NCBI RefSeq assembly: GCF_021441885.1
Contig: NZ_CP090438.1
Span: 3,038,001-3,102,000 of the forward strand
Reading direction: 5' to 3'
Origin: Vibrio maritimus
GTDB taxonomy: Bacteria > Pseudomonadota > Gammaproteobacteria > Enterobacterales > Vibrionaceae
DNA length: 64,000 nt
Made by a program: the position numbers and the translations under genes. The notes below the pieces were generated by a model that ran no database searches, had not been told where the DNA came from, and saw only the letters and a program-made list of their open reading frames with translations. This document shows, in pieces, positions 45,741-53,519 of the stretch. How positions within the stretch are numbered: position 1 is the first letter of the stretch; each line of letters starts with the position of its first letter.

Positions 45741-46961
45741 TTATCCTGCGACGGCTTTTGGCGCACCCGGCAAACGAATTGAGATGATGGTCGTTAGCAC
45801 TAAGAACGCAAACGACACCCACATACAAGCTGCGAGACCCGCCACTTGGAACACCCAACCAGACAACACAGTACCGATCAAACGCCCCATCGCGTTAGCC
45901 ATGTAATAGAAGCCAACGTCCATCGACACGCCATCACCTTTCGCATAGCTCACAATCAGATAGCTGTGCAGGGATGAGTTTACTGCAAAGATAGCGCCAA
46001 AAATCAATAGCCCCACAACAATGACCGCTTGTGGGTACCATTGCATCTGAACACAGTAAGCGATGATGCCAGTCACCACAGCTAATGCCAGTGCCCACCA
46101 CATGGCAGCACTACCATCTGGTACTCTACCCTGCGCCTTGCCGGTAATCTTTGGAGCTATGCCTTGAACGAAGCCATAAGCGATGACCCATAGCGCTAGA
46201 AATCCACCGACTAAGGTATGATCCCAACCAAAAATAGAGCCAAGATAAATTGGTAAGGCAACCACGAACCAAACATCACGAGCGCCAAATAGGAACATAC
46301 GCGCAGCGGATAAAATATTGATGCTCTCTGATTTGGAGAAGATCTGCTTAAACTTAGGCTTGGCTTTTGCCTTGCCCATATCGCTTTCTAAGCTGATAAC
46401 GCTGCCAATGAACACCAGTGTCAACACCGCCGCCATTGCCGCTACGGCATACTGAAAGCCTAATACCGACAGCAACAAACCACCGATAAAGAAACCTGCA
46501 CCTTTCAGTGCATTCTTAGAGCCAGTAAGAATCGCAACCCATTTATAAAGCGCCCCTTGCTGCTCGTCAGGCACCAAGGTCTTGATGGCACTTTTCGCAC
46601 TCATCTTATTCAGATCCTTAGCAATACCTGACAGCGCTTGAGCAGCCATGACCCATGGAATGGTTAGCCAAGCACTCGGAACGGCCAGCATTAGCAATGC
46701 AAAAATCTGCATCCCAAGCCCGATATTCATGGTGCGATTAAGCCCTAAACGTGCGCCTAGCCAGCCGCCAATGAGATTGGTGACCACACCGAAGAACTCA
46801 TAGAAAAGGAACAGGGATGCGATGGCGAGCGAGCTGTATCCGAGATCGTGGAAGTAAAGCACCACCAACATTCGCAATGCACCATCGGTAATGGTGAAAT
46901 TCCAGTAGTTAAAGGTCACCAACATATACTGGCGAACGCTTTTGCTAAGGTTAGACAACAT
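45741..46961 (-). CDS. arsJ: Organoarsenical efflux MFS transporter ArsJ
   Basis: Major-facilitator exporter of 406 residues with about 12 TM helices. The family exports 1-arseno-3-phosphoglycerate made by the partner GAPDH, which then breaks down outside to release arsenate. The pairing with a GAPDH gene in the same transcript is the diagnostic context and is met here. The sequence shows the ArsJ-type N-terminal MFNYWNFTITDGALRMLVVLYFH-like segment. A phosphatase-like gene is inserted between the two partners. Confidence 0.92.
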   Translation of the reverse strand: MLSNLSKSVRQYMLVTFNYWNFTITDGALRMLVVLYFHDLGYSSLAIASLFLFYEFFGVVTNLIGGWLGARLGLNRTMNIGLGMQIFALLMLAVPSAWLTIPWVMAAQALSGIAKDLNKMSAKSAIKTLVPDEQQGALYKWVAILTGSKNALKGAGFFIGGLLLSVLGFQYAVAAMAAVLTLVFIGSVISLESDMGKAKAKPKFKQIFSKSESINILSAARMFLFGARDVWFVVALPIYLGSIFGWDHTLVGGFLALWVIAYGFVQGIAPKITGKAQGRVPDGSAAMWWALALAVVTGIIAYCVQMQWYPQAVIVVGLLIFGAIFAVNSSLHSYLIVSYAKGDGVSMDVGFYYMANAMGRLIGTVLSGWVFQVAGLAACMWVSFAFLVLTTIISIRLPGAPKAVAG

Positions 46962-47053
46962 AATTCTTCTGCCTAATAACAGGACATGTGTTGAGAAATA
47001 GAAGCCCTCTGATGAGAGCTTCTATTTAGGTTTACTCACTACGAGTGCTGCGC

Positions 47054-47551
47054 CTAGAACGTCGCGGCAAGCTTTTCTACATAGTCAATTTGAGGCTGCT
47101 TAGTGAAAGCCCCCGGGCGTAGTGCCTGAACTTCACGGCGAATCGTCTCAAGATCCCAACCTTTCTCAAGCAGAAGGTTTGCCGCAAGGAGGCCAGTACG
47201 ACCAGAGCCGCCCATGCAATGCATAGCAATTTTTTCGCCCGCTTCAAGCGCTTGATGAAGCTCTGGTGAGATAGCTTTCCAGCCTGCTGCAAACTCAGAA
47301 CCAGGAGCGCGATCATCTTCAATTGGCGTTTGGAACCACTTGATGCCTAGAGCCTGTGCTTTTTCTCCAAGCTCAGCAACGCCTGCTTCTGCCATCTCGT
47401 GATTATCCAAAGCCGTCACGATTACCGTAACACCTTGCTCTTTAAGTTGCGCTAGTGAGTCATCTAATGATGCTTCTTTGGTACCTGGACAAGGCGTTAG
47501 CACTAGCGCAGCGTTATCTACGTTTAGTTCCCATGTTGGATGCATCATCAT
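47054..47551 (-). CDS. Dual-specificity/tyrosine-phosphatase-like protein in the arsenic operon
   Basis: Cytoplasmic protein of 165 residues with the Cys-based phosphatase loop HCMGGSGRTG (Cys112, Arg118) and an upstream IEDDRAPG that can supply the general acid Asp. It resembles the CDKN3/KAP branch of dual-specificity phosphatases. Its ATG overlaps the GAPDH stop (TAATG), so translation is coupled, and arsJ follows. Possible roles are a second arsenate reductase of Cys-phosphatase type or a phosphatase acting on the GAPDH/ArsJ intermediates. Neither is shown by the sequence alone. Confidence 0.75.
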   Translation of the reverse strand: MMMHPTWELNVDNAALVLTPCPGTKEASLDDSLAQLKEQGVTVIVTALDNHEMAEAGVAELGEKAQALGIKWFQTPIEDDRAPGSEFAAGWKAISPELHQALEAGEKIAMHCMGGSGRTGLLAANLLLEKGWDLETIRREVQALRPGAFTKQPQIDYVEKLAATF

Positions 47552-48555
47552 TACCCCGCTAGACCGACTTTACGAACCAATTCTGCTGTGCGTGTTGCAT
47601 ATCCCATTTCATTGTCATACCACGCATAGATTTTCACCATGCGAGAGCCAACGACCATGGTAGATTGCGCATCTACGATGGTTGAGCGTTGATCACCACG
47701 GTAATCGATAGACACAAGCGGACGCTCTTCGAAACCAAGGATACCTTTTAGCTCACCTTCGGAAGCTTCTTTAAGAAGTGCGTTAACTTCTTCAGCCGTT
47801 GTATCGCGTTTTACATCAAAGATGATGTCGGTGAGTGATGCATTTGCTAGTGGTACACGCACTGCGTGGCCGTTGATCTTGCCTTTTAGCTCAGGGAAGA
47901 TCTCAACGATCGCTGTTGCGCTACCCGTTGTGGTTGGGATAAGGCTCATACCACATGCACGAGCACGGCGCAGATCTTTGTGCGGCGCATCAAGGATAGT
48001 TTGCGTGTTGGTTAGATCGTGAATAGTTGTGAACGATGATTGCTCGATACCCAGTTTCTCGTGAATCACTTTCACCACAGGCGCGATACAGTTAGTTGTA
48101 CAAGATGCCGCAGTCACGATACGGTGTGCTTCTGCATCAAAGATTTCGTCATTCACACCAACAACGATGTTGGCAATGCCTTCTTCTTTTACAGGCGCAG
48201 ACACCACAACACGCTTAACGCCTTGGTCTAGGTATTTGTTTAGGAATTCAGTTTTACGGTGCACGCCTGTTGCTTCAATAACAACATCACAGCCAGACCA
48301 ATCGATCGCGTCGATATCGCGCTCTTGGGTCGTTTTAATGCGCTTACCGTTCACCACAAGCTCATCACCTTCAACGGCTACACCGTGATGCCAAGTACCT
48401 TGGACTGAATCGAACTCCAATAGGTGACCTAGTGTGGTTGCATCACCTGCAACGTCATTAATCAAAACAAACTCAAGTTCGTCCCAATCAAATGCTGCGC
48501 GAAGCGCCAAACGGCCAATTCGACCAAATCCGTTAATACCTACTTTAATCGCCAT
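47551..48555 (-). CDS. ArsJ-associated glyceraldehyde-3-phosphate dehydrogenase
   Basis: NAD-dependent GAPDH of 334 residues. It has the Rossmann GINGFGRIGRLALRA at the N-terminus and the catalytic Cys152 in ASCTTNC. It is a dedicated paralogue: in ars operons it uses arsenate in place of phosphate to give 1-arseno-3-phosphoglycerate for ArsJ. Downstream of arsR2 by 47 bases and coupled to the phosphatase-like gene. It is not part of a glycolytic cluster. Confidence 0.92.
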   Translation of the reverse strand: MAIKVGINGFGRIGRLALRAAFDWDELEFVLINDVAGDATTLGHLLEFDSVQGTWHHGVAVEGDELVVNGKRIKTTQERDIDAIDWSGCDVVIEATGVHRKTEFLNKYLDQGVKRVVVSAPVKEEGIANIVVGVNDEIFDAEAHRIVTAASCTTNCIAPVVKVIHEKLGIEQSSFTTIHDLTNTQTILDAPHKDLRRARACGMSLIPTTTGSATAIVEIFPELKGKINGHAVRVPLANASLTDIIFDVKRDTTAEEVNALLKEASEGELKGILGFEERPLVSIDYRGDQRSTIVDAQSTMVVGSRMVKIYAWYDNEMGYATRTAELVRKVGLAG

Positions 48556-48602
48556 AACTCAATCTCTTAATTACGTAAAATTTTCGGTTGTACCGTCAAG
48601 CT

Positions 48603-48932
48603 TTAAGCATCGTTCGATGATGACACAAGCTCGTTAAAGTTTAATTGATAAGCACTTTGCAAACAGTTCGACTGTTCAAGCCCTTTCAATGTTCGATAGA
48701 GCCAACCAGGCAGTCCTTCAGCTAAGCTGTAAAAGACGTGCTGCCCTTGCCTTGTATCCTTGAGCACCCCTGCTTGTCGTAGCATAGCTAAATGTCTCGA
48801 TACTTTAGGCTGACTCTCTCCCAACGCCTCCACCAGTTCGTTGACACAGACCGAGCCGTTGGCCGACACCCAAAGCAGGGTTCGAATTCGGGTTTCATCA
48901 GATATCAATTTAAAAAACTCATGTGGAAGCAT
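48603..48932 (-). CDS. ArsR-family regulator, R773-like (arsR2)
   Basis: Repressor of 109 residues that aligns with E. coli ArsR: FFKLISDETRI, HTH ESQPKVSRHLAMLRQAG, wing DTRQGQHVFYSLAEGLP. The classic arsenite triad is eroded: the C32 equivalent survives (Cys29), but C34 is Asn31 and C37 is Val34. Sensing must use other thiols (for example Cys in QSNCLQS) or be altered. First gene of the arsR2-GAPDH-phosphatase-arsJ transcript; divergent from the arsC-arsR fusion, whose DNA-binding domain is its close paralogue. Confidence 0.9.
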   Translation of the reverse strand: MLPHEFFKLISDETRIRTLLWVSANGSVCVNELVEALGESQPKVSRHLAMLRQAGVLKDTRQGQHVFYSLAEGLPGWLYRTLKGLEQSNCLQSAYQLNFNELVSSSNDA

Positions 48933-48940
48933 CTTTAAAT

Positions 48941-48967
48941 ACTCATATATGGATATGCGTATATATT
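48941..48967. promoter_or_regulatory. Candidate ArsR2 operator in the divergent arsR2/arsC-arsR region
   Basis: The stretch starting CTCATATATGGATATGCG shares TCATATATG with the E. coli ars operator and contains CATAT/ATATG and ATAT/ATAT dyads. It lies 9 to 35 bases upstream of arsR2, so a bound repressor would block arsR2 and possibly the divergent promoter. Confidence 0.5.
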
Positions 48968-49146
48968 AAAAAATATCACGACCAAGTCAAGGATCTTTTT
49001 GAACTGTTATAAAAGCTTCATACAGAATGTAGCTGATACTGGTTGAAACGATTTAGGGACAACGGAGGGATACAATGCTTTCATTCGCACCGATAAGCTT
49101 TCATAATATTGTGTGCGCTAATACAAGCCGATTTGATGAGGACACC

Positions 49147-49896
49147 ATGACAAAAAAAATACTCTTTGTTTGCAGAGGAAACTCGGCACGCTCGCAGCTC
49201 GCAGAGGCGATCGTCAACAGAGATTATGCGGATCAATACCAAGCCTTTAGCGCTGGTAGCAATCCAAGTCATGTCGACAATAGAACGTTAACAACACTCA
49301 AAGAGTCTGGTTTTGATTGCGAAGGTCTGCGCTCAAAGTCGGTAGAAGAGTTCGAAGGACAGCATTTTGATTATGTCATCACGCTATGTTCTTCCGCGCA
49401 TAAGGAATGCGGGGTATTTGAAAACAGCCAAGAGAGCCTTTTTTGGGATCTTCCCTCCCCCACCTCTTTATCGGAGACTTCTTTTGACGCCTCTTTATAT
49501 GATCTGTACAAGCGAATCGAACTGTTTGTGGCCGTGCACAGTGACAGCAATGATTTAGATTTTGACCCACTGGTGATTCATAAGTGTCTGAGTGACCAAA
49601 CAAGGCTTCTCATCACCTTAATGATATTTACTGAAGTGGAGCTCAGTGTGGGTGAGCTGTGCGATGCGCTGCAAGAATCTCAGCCAAAGATCTCCAGAGC
49701 GCTCGGCGTACTTCGAAACTGTGGGGTAGTTAGCGATAGACGCCGAGGACAATGGGCGTTTTATTCCATCTCAGATAAGCTACCGCTGTGGGCTATCGAC
49801 ATACTGGATGCATCTGTTGTCAGCATGCGTAGCAAACTACTTGCTGCTAATCAGTTACTCAACCAATCTGCCAATCGCCCAGACAAGCACAACTAA
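49147..49896 (+). CDS. Arsenate reductase (thioredoxin-type ArsC) fused to ArsR DNA-binding domain
   Basis: One continuous frame of 249 residues. Residues 1-130 are a low-molecular-weight-phosphatase-fold ArsC: P-loop CRGNSARS with Cys9/Arg15, and the redox pair Cys81/Cys88 in LCSSAHKEC, matching the three-Cys mechanism of S. aureus ArsC. Residues about 140-225 form an ArsR winged helix (HTH ESQPKISRALGVLR). In its metal site the R773 cysteines read Ser167, Gly169 and Cys172, so only the C37 equivalent remains. GAGG lies five bases before this ATG; an in-frame ATG at 49075 has an even better GGAGG and would add 24 residues. Confidence 0.9.
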   Translation: MTKKILFVCRGNSARSQLAEAIVNRDYADQYQAFSAGSNPSHVDNRTLTTLKESGFDCEGLRSKSVEEFEGQHFDYVITLCSSAHKECGVFENSQESLFWDLPSPTSLSETSFDASLYDLYKRIELFVAVHSDSNDLDFDPLVIHKCLSDQTRLLITLMIFTEVELSVGELCDALQESQPKISRALGVLRNCGVVSDRRRGQWAFYSISDKLPLWAIDILDASVVSMRSKLLAANQLLNQSANRPDKHN

Positions 49897-49911
49897 CCTG
49901 CGCTTTGAAGT

Positions 49912-50580
49912 TCATTGAACAAAGGCTAGCAATTGCCTCATATCGGAGATGTAGTGTAGGTAAGGACTATCGATCTCAATCTCTTTATGAGGCTCTGCAT
50001 GTGAGAAATATAAGGTGGTGACTTGTGCTCCTATGCCCGCTTGAACACCGACAAGAGAGTCATCAATAAATAGACACTCTTCTGCTCTCACTTGCATTTT
50101 ATCCATGACGAAGTGCAGAAGTTTCGGATCTGGCTTCCAAGCATGTGCGTCTAATGCGCTGTACACCGTACCCTCGAAATAGTGGTCGAGTTTTGTCAGC
50201 GGTAAGGTAAACGCCATCTTTTCGTGAGGGGCATTGGACGCAATGCATATGGCAATGTTGTTGGCTTTGAGCTCATCTAAAACCTCATAGACGCCATCAA
50301 TGACCGTGAGCTGCTCAGTGAACAGCTCCTGACAGCGCTGACGATAATGGCGAACAAGTCCTGTTAAGCTGTCATCACTAAGCAATGAGCTATCAGCGAT
50401 AAGCTCGCCAAAGATCTTTTCAAGCTTTACCCCTTGGAACTGATCTTTCACCTTCTCATAATCAACATTAACGCCAACGCTCTCTAGTACTTCGACGATT
50501 GCCTGTATACATAAACGTTCGCTATCGATTAGCGTGCCGTCACAATCAAAAATCACACATTTGATGCGGTTTGAAGCCAT
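49912..50580 (-). CDS. HAD-superfamily phosphatase (YieH-like)
   Basis: Phosphatase of 222 residues of the beta-phosphoglucomutase-like HAD group. Motif I FDCDGTLIDSE at residues 10-20 (catalytic Asp), motif II SNAP, motif III Lys in HAWKPDP and motif IV LFIDDSLVGVQAG are all present. It resembles E. coli YieH, which acts on 6-phosphogluconate and similar sugar phosphates. It converges on the arsC-arsR gene with a 15-base gap; nothing ties it to arsenic. Confidence 0.88.
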   Translation of the reverse strand: MASNRIKCVIFDCDGTLIDSERLCIQAIVEVLESVGVNVDYEKVKDQFQGVKLEKIFGELIADSSLLSDDSLTGLVRHYRQRCQELFTEQLTVIDGVYEVLDELKANNIAICIASNAPHEKMAFTLPLTKLDHYFEGTVYSALDAHAWKPDPKLLHFVMDKMQVRAEECLFIDDSLVGVQAGIGAQVTTLYFSHAEPHKEIEIDSPYLHYISDMRQLLAFVQ

Positions 50581-51113
50581 ATTTTACTACACCTCACGAT
50601 TCCAACTGGCTCTTTTTGAACAGTAAACAGCCATACTGAGTACACAATATCACCAGCAATGAACCTCTTCAATGGACAGGATTCTGTACCGTATTGGTAA
50701 CCATTTTGAAAAAAAGTTACCAAATGGTGTCGATTCATCCGGTTTATTTATTTTGATCCAAAAATTAAATCTTAAGCGCCGAAACCTTGCTCTAAAACAA
50801 GTTATGCACAGTGAAATCCGATCAATTCAGTGGTAGAATTCGTGCCCGAAAAGAAAATAAATTACAGAATTAGTGGTTATTTTTTTGTAATCTTACTGAA
50901 TTATCTTAGTGAGAGCCCAAAAAAGTGGCCTAGAAAGCGCCTCAATCAGTCATAAAATGACTAAACTTGATGAAAGACTTTCATTTCTAGAAGAAGCGAA
51001 ACTAGAGAAAAGATTGATAGCTCATGTGAATTATTTGTGGGCATCCCTAGCCTTCTAGAGAGACTAATACTAACTTTCAAATTGCAATTATATTTACTCG
51101 GAGAGTATCTTCC
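50581..51113. promoter_or_regulatory. Long divergent leader between the HAD gene and pykF
   Basis: A 533-base non-coding stretch. A possible -10 (TAGAAT) lies near 50834. The inverted repeats AGTCAT-AAA-ATGACT (50948-50962) and TGAAA-GAC-TTTCA (50970-50982) overlap a 33-codon ORF. I did not find a clear Cra-type palindrome, although E. coli pykF is Cra-controlled. The length suggests post-transcriptional control of pykF. Confidence 0.45.
50957..51058 (+). CDS. Possible 33-aa ORF in the pykF leader
   Basis: The frame reads MTKLDERLSFLEEAKLEKRL and ends LWASLAF after 33 residues. The first half is a charged amphipathic helix; there is no amino-acid run typical of attenuation. It ends 55 bases before pykF. 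No good Shine-Dalgarno precedes it, and the start lies inside a small hairpin (AGTCATAAAATGACT), which could gate translation. It could be chance; conservation would decide. Confidence 0.3.
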   Translation: MTKLDERLSFLEEAKLEKRLIAHVNYLWASLAF

Positions 51114-52526
51114 ATGAAAAAGACCAAAATCGTATGTACGATCGGCCCTAAAACTGAGTCTGTAGAGAAACTGACTGAGCTAGTAAACGCAGGCATGAAC
51201 GTTATGCGCCTAAACTTCTCTCACGGTAACTTCGAAGAGCACGCGAACCGCATCTCTAACTTCCGTGAAGTAATGGCAAACGTTGGCAAGCAACTAGCAA
51301 TTCTTCTAGACACTAAAGGTCCAGAAATTCGTACTATCAAACTAGAAGGCGGCAATGACGTTGATCTAGTAGCTGGTCAAGAATTTACTTTCACTACTGA
51401 CGCTTCTGTAGTTGGTAACAAGGACGTTGTAGCGGTAACTTACCTAGGTTTCGCTAAAGACCTATCTGCTGGTAACACTATCCTAGTAGACGACGGCCTA
51501 ATCGAAATGGAAGTTATCTCAACAACTGAAACTGAAGTTAAGTGTAAAGTTCTTAACAACGGTGCTCTAGGTGAGAACAAAGGTGTTAACCTTCCAGGCG
51601 TTTCTGTACAGCTTCCAGCGCTTTCTGAAAAAGACAAAGCTGACCTGAAATTTGGTTGTGAGCAAGGCGTTGACTTCGTTGCTGCTTCTTTCATCCGTAA
51701 AGCTGCAGACGTTAAAGAAATCCGTGACCTTCTTGACGCAAACGGCGGCGAGAGCATCCACATCATCTCTAAGATCGAAAACCAAGAAGGCGTTGATAAC
51801 TTCGACGAGATCCTAGAGCTTTCTGACGGTATCATGGTTGCTCGTGGCGACCTTGGTGTTGAAATCCCAGCTGAAGAAGTAATCTTCGCTCAGAAGATGA
51901 TGATTGAGAAGTGTAACCGTGCTCGTAAGACAGTTATCACTGCAACTCAAATGCTTGACTCTATGATTCAAAATCCACGTCCAACTCGTGCAGAAGCGGG
52001 TGACGTTGCGAACGCAATCATGGACGGTACAGATGCAGTAATGCTTTCTGGTGAAACAGCGAAAGGTAAGTACCCTGTTGAAGCGGTAACTATCATGGCT
52101 CAAATCGCTAACCGTACTGACGGTGCGCTAAAAGCTGAACTAGGTTCTCGTCTAGACAGCCCACGTCTACGTATCACTGAAGCAGTATGTAAAGGTGCAG
52201 TAGACACAGCTGAGAAGCTAGCTGCTCCACTAATCATCGTTGCTACTGAAGGTGGTAAGTCTGCACGTTCTGTACGTAAATACTTCCCAACAGCAAGCAT
52301 CGTTGCACTAACGACTAACGCTAAGACAGCTGCACAGCTAGTTCTTACTAAAGGTGTTCGTCCAGTTCTTGTTGACTCAATCGACAGCACTGATGAATTC
52401 TACAAAAACGGTAAAGAGTACGCTCTAGAATCTGGTTTTGGTAAGAAAGGCGACATCGTAGTTATGGTTTCTGGTGCACTAGTAGCATCTGGTACAACGA
52501 ACACAGCATCTGTTCACGTACTATAA
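51114..52526 (+). CDS. pykF: Pyruvate kinase I
   Basis: Glycolytic enzyme that makes pyruvate and ATP from phosphoenolpyruvate; 470 residues, a PykF type activated by fructose-1,6-bisphosphate. Visible are KTKIVCTIGPKTES at the N-terminus, LDTKGPEIRT, and the active-site signature ISKIENQEGVDNFDEI (about 220-235) followed by GIMVARGDLGVEIP. Codon use is strongly biased (CTA, GGT, CGT, AAC), as expected for high expression. GGAGAG precedes the ATG. Confidence 0.97.
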   Translation: MKKTKIVCTIGPKTESVEKLTELVNAGMNVMRLNFSHGNFEEHANRISNFREVMANVGKQLAILLDTKGPEIRTIKLEGGNDVDLVAGQEFTFTTDASVVGNKDVVAVTYLGFAKDLSAGNTILVDDGLIEMEVISTTETEVKCKVLNNGALGENKGVNLPGVSVQLPALSEKDKADLKFGCEQGVDFVAASFIRKAADVKEIRDLLDANGGESIHIISKIENQEGVDNFDEILELSDGIMVARGDLGVEIPAEEVIFAQKMMIEKCNRARKTVITATQMLDSMIQNPRPTRAEAGDVANAIMDGTDAVMLSGETAKGKYPVEAVTIMAQIANRTDGALKAELGSRLDSPRLRITEAVCKGAVDTAEKLAAPLIIVATEGGKSARSVRKYFPTASIVALTTNAKTAAQLVLTKGVRPVLVDSIDSTDEFYKNGKEYALESGFGKKGDIVVMVSGALVASGTTNTASVHVL

Positions 52527-52553
52527 TTCCGACGAGTTATACAAAATATCTAT

Positions 52554-52580
52554 AAAAAGAGGGCTTCGGCCCTCTTTTTT
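52554..52580 (+). terminator. Terminator after pykF
   Basis: A GAGGGC/GCCCTC stem on a TTCG tetraloop, flanked by A5 and a T-run of eight. Confidence 0.93.
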
Positions 52581-52692
52581 TTATAATTGCCTTGCCCATT
52601 TTTTCAACACGCTGTACTATCAAAAACAGGTTTACAACATGGCATACCGCCATAGTTTTCCAACTATTGTTTTTAAAGTTATGAGGTGCATC

Positions 52693-53364
52693 GTGTCTAG
52701 CCCAACATTGACAGACAAGGTCGCAAAATTGATCTGTCAGGACATTCTTTCTGGAGAACTTAAGCCAAACCAAAAACTGGTAGTAGCAGAGCTTAAGGAA
52801 AAGTATAACGTCGGAGCCTCTCCGATAAGAGAAGCACTCATACAGCTTTCTTGGATTAAATACGTCAAGCTTGAGCCGCAAAAAGGCTGCTGGGTCGCTC
52901 CAATCTCGAAACTGGAGTTATATGATCTTTATGAGAGTCTTAAGGTGGTGTCTTCTGTGCTGCTTGAGAAGTCTATTCAACAAGGAAATGAAGGCTGGGA
53001 GCTCGAGATCCTAACCGAGTTCCACAAGCTATCTCGATTCAAATTCCAAGGTGATAACTTTAATTGGGTTGAGTGGGAAGAGCGTCAAGAAGCTTTCTAT
53101 AGTTCACTACTTAGTGGATGCTTTTCAAAGAACATGCTCGATTTCTTCAACGATATCATTCGCCAAGTTAAGCGCTACCGTCGCGTCTCATTAAGCCACT
53201 CGCCTAAGCCATTTGCTGAGCTATTTAATCTTGAAGAGCACGAAAAGATGATGAAGCTGACACTCGACAAAGACTTAGACGGCGCTCGTCAGCAGCTTAC
53301 TCAATACCTCACCGATATGATGAAGGATATCGAATCAACGGTAAATGAGATTGAAATGAAATAA
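52693..53364 (+). CDS. GntR-family transcriptional regulator (FadR/FCD type)
   Basis: Regulator of 223 residues. An N-terminal winged helix (about 5-70; KEKYNVGASPIREALIQLS) precedes an all-helical FCD-like effector domain (about 80-215). Family members bind small organic acids; the ligand here is unknown. The GTG at 52693 is preferred because GAGG lies five bases upstream; ATG codons at 52681 and 52639 lack such spacing. No catabolic operon adjoins it, so the target is elsewhere. Confidence 0.85.
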   Translation: MSSPTLTDKVAKLICQDILSGELKPNQKLVVAELKEKYNVGASPIREALIQLSWIKYVKLEPQKGCWVAPISKLELYDLYESLKVVSSVLLEKSIQQGNEGWELEILTEFHKLSRFKFQGDNFNWVEWEERQEAFYSSLLSGCFSKNMLDFFNDIIRQVKRYRRVSLSHSPKPFAELFNLEEHEKMMKLTLDKDLDGARQQLTQYLTDMMKDIESTVNEIEMK

Positions 53365-53389
53365 AAAATCGGGGCTAGCCCCGATTTTT
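53364..53389. terminator. Bidirectional terminator between gntR and the 43-aa gene
   Basis: AAAAATCGGGG/CCCCGATTTTT with loop CTAG; it overlaps the ends of both convergent genes. Confidence 0.88.
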
Positions 53390-53519
53390 ACCATCCAAAG
53401 AATTCTTTGTGATGTGTGTTGAGTAGCAGCACCATAGGCAAAAAGTATAATGCGCTCAACTTGATACCCAAAACGACTAATGCGCCGATGGTAAGCCTTA
53501 CCAAAAAGTGATTGTACAT
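53388..53519 (-). CDS. Small hydrophobic membrane protein (43 aa)
   Basis: I do not recognise the family. An open frame encodes MYNHFLVRLTIGALVVLGIK, then a second hydrophobic stretch, then a polar tail ending KEFFGW. GAGG lies six bases before the ATG at 53519, and the stop falls in a shared terminator, which together support a real gene. It is predicted to span the inner membrane once or twice. A longer open frame in another register (53335-53535) has no ribosome site and is rejected. Confidence 0.68.
   Translation of the reverse strand: MYNHFLVRLTIGALVVLGIKLSALYFLPMVLLLNTHHKEFFGW

Noticed and set aside
49912..50580. HAD phosphatase as part of the arsenic island
   Set aside because: It is convergent with the fusion gene, resembles YieH, and shares no operator or transcript with the ars genes.
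50740..50900. Cra site expected upstream of pykF
   Set aside because: No adequate palindrome was found; a half-site-like GCCGAAACC alone is not evidence.
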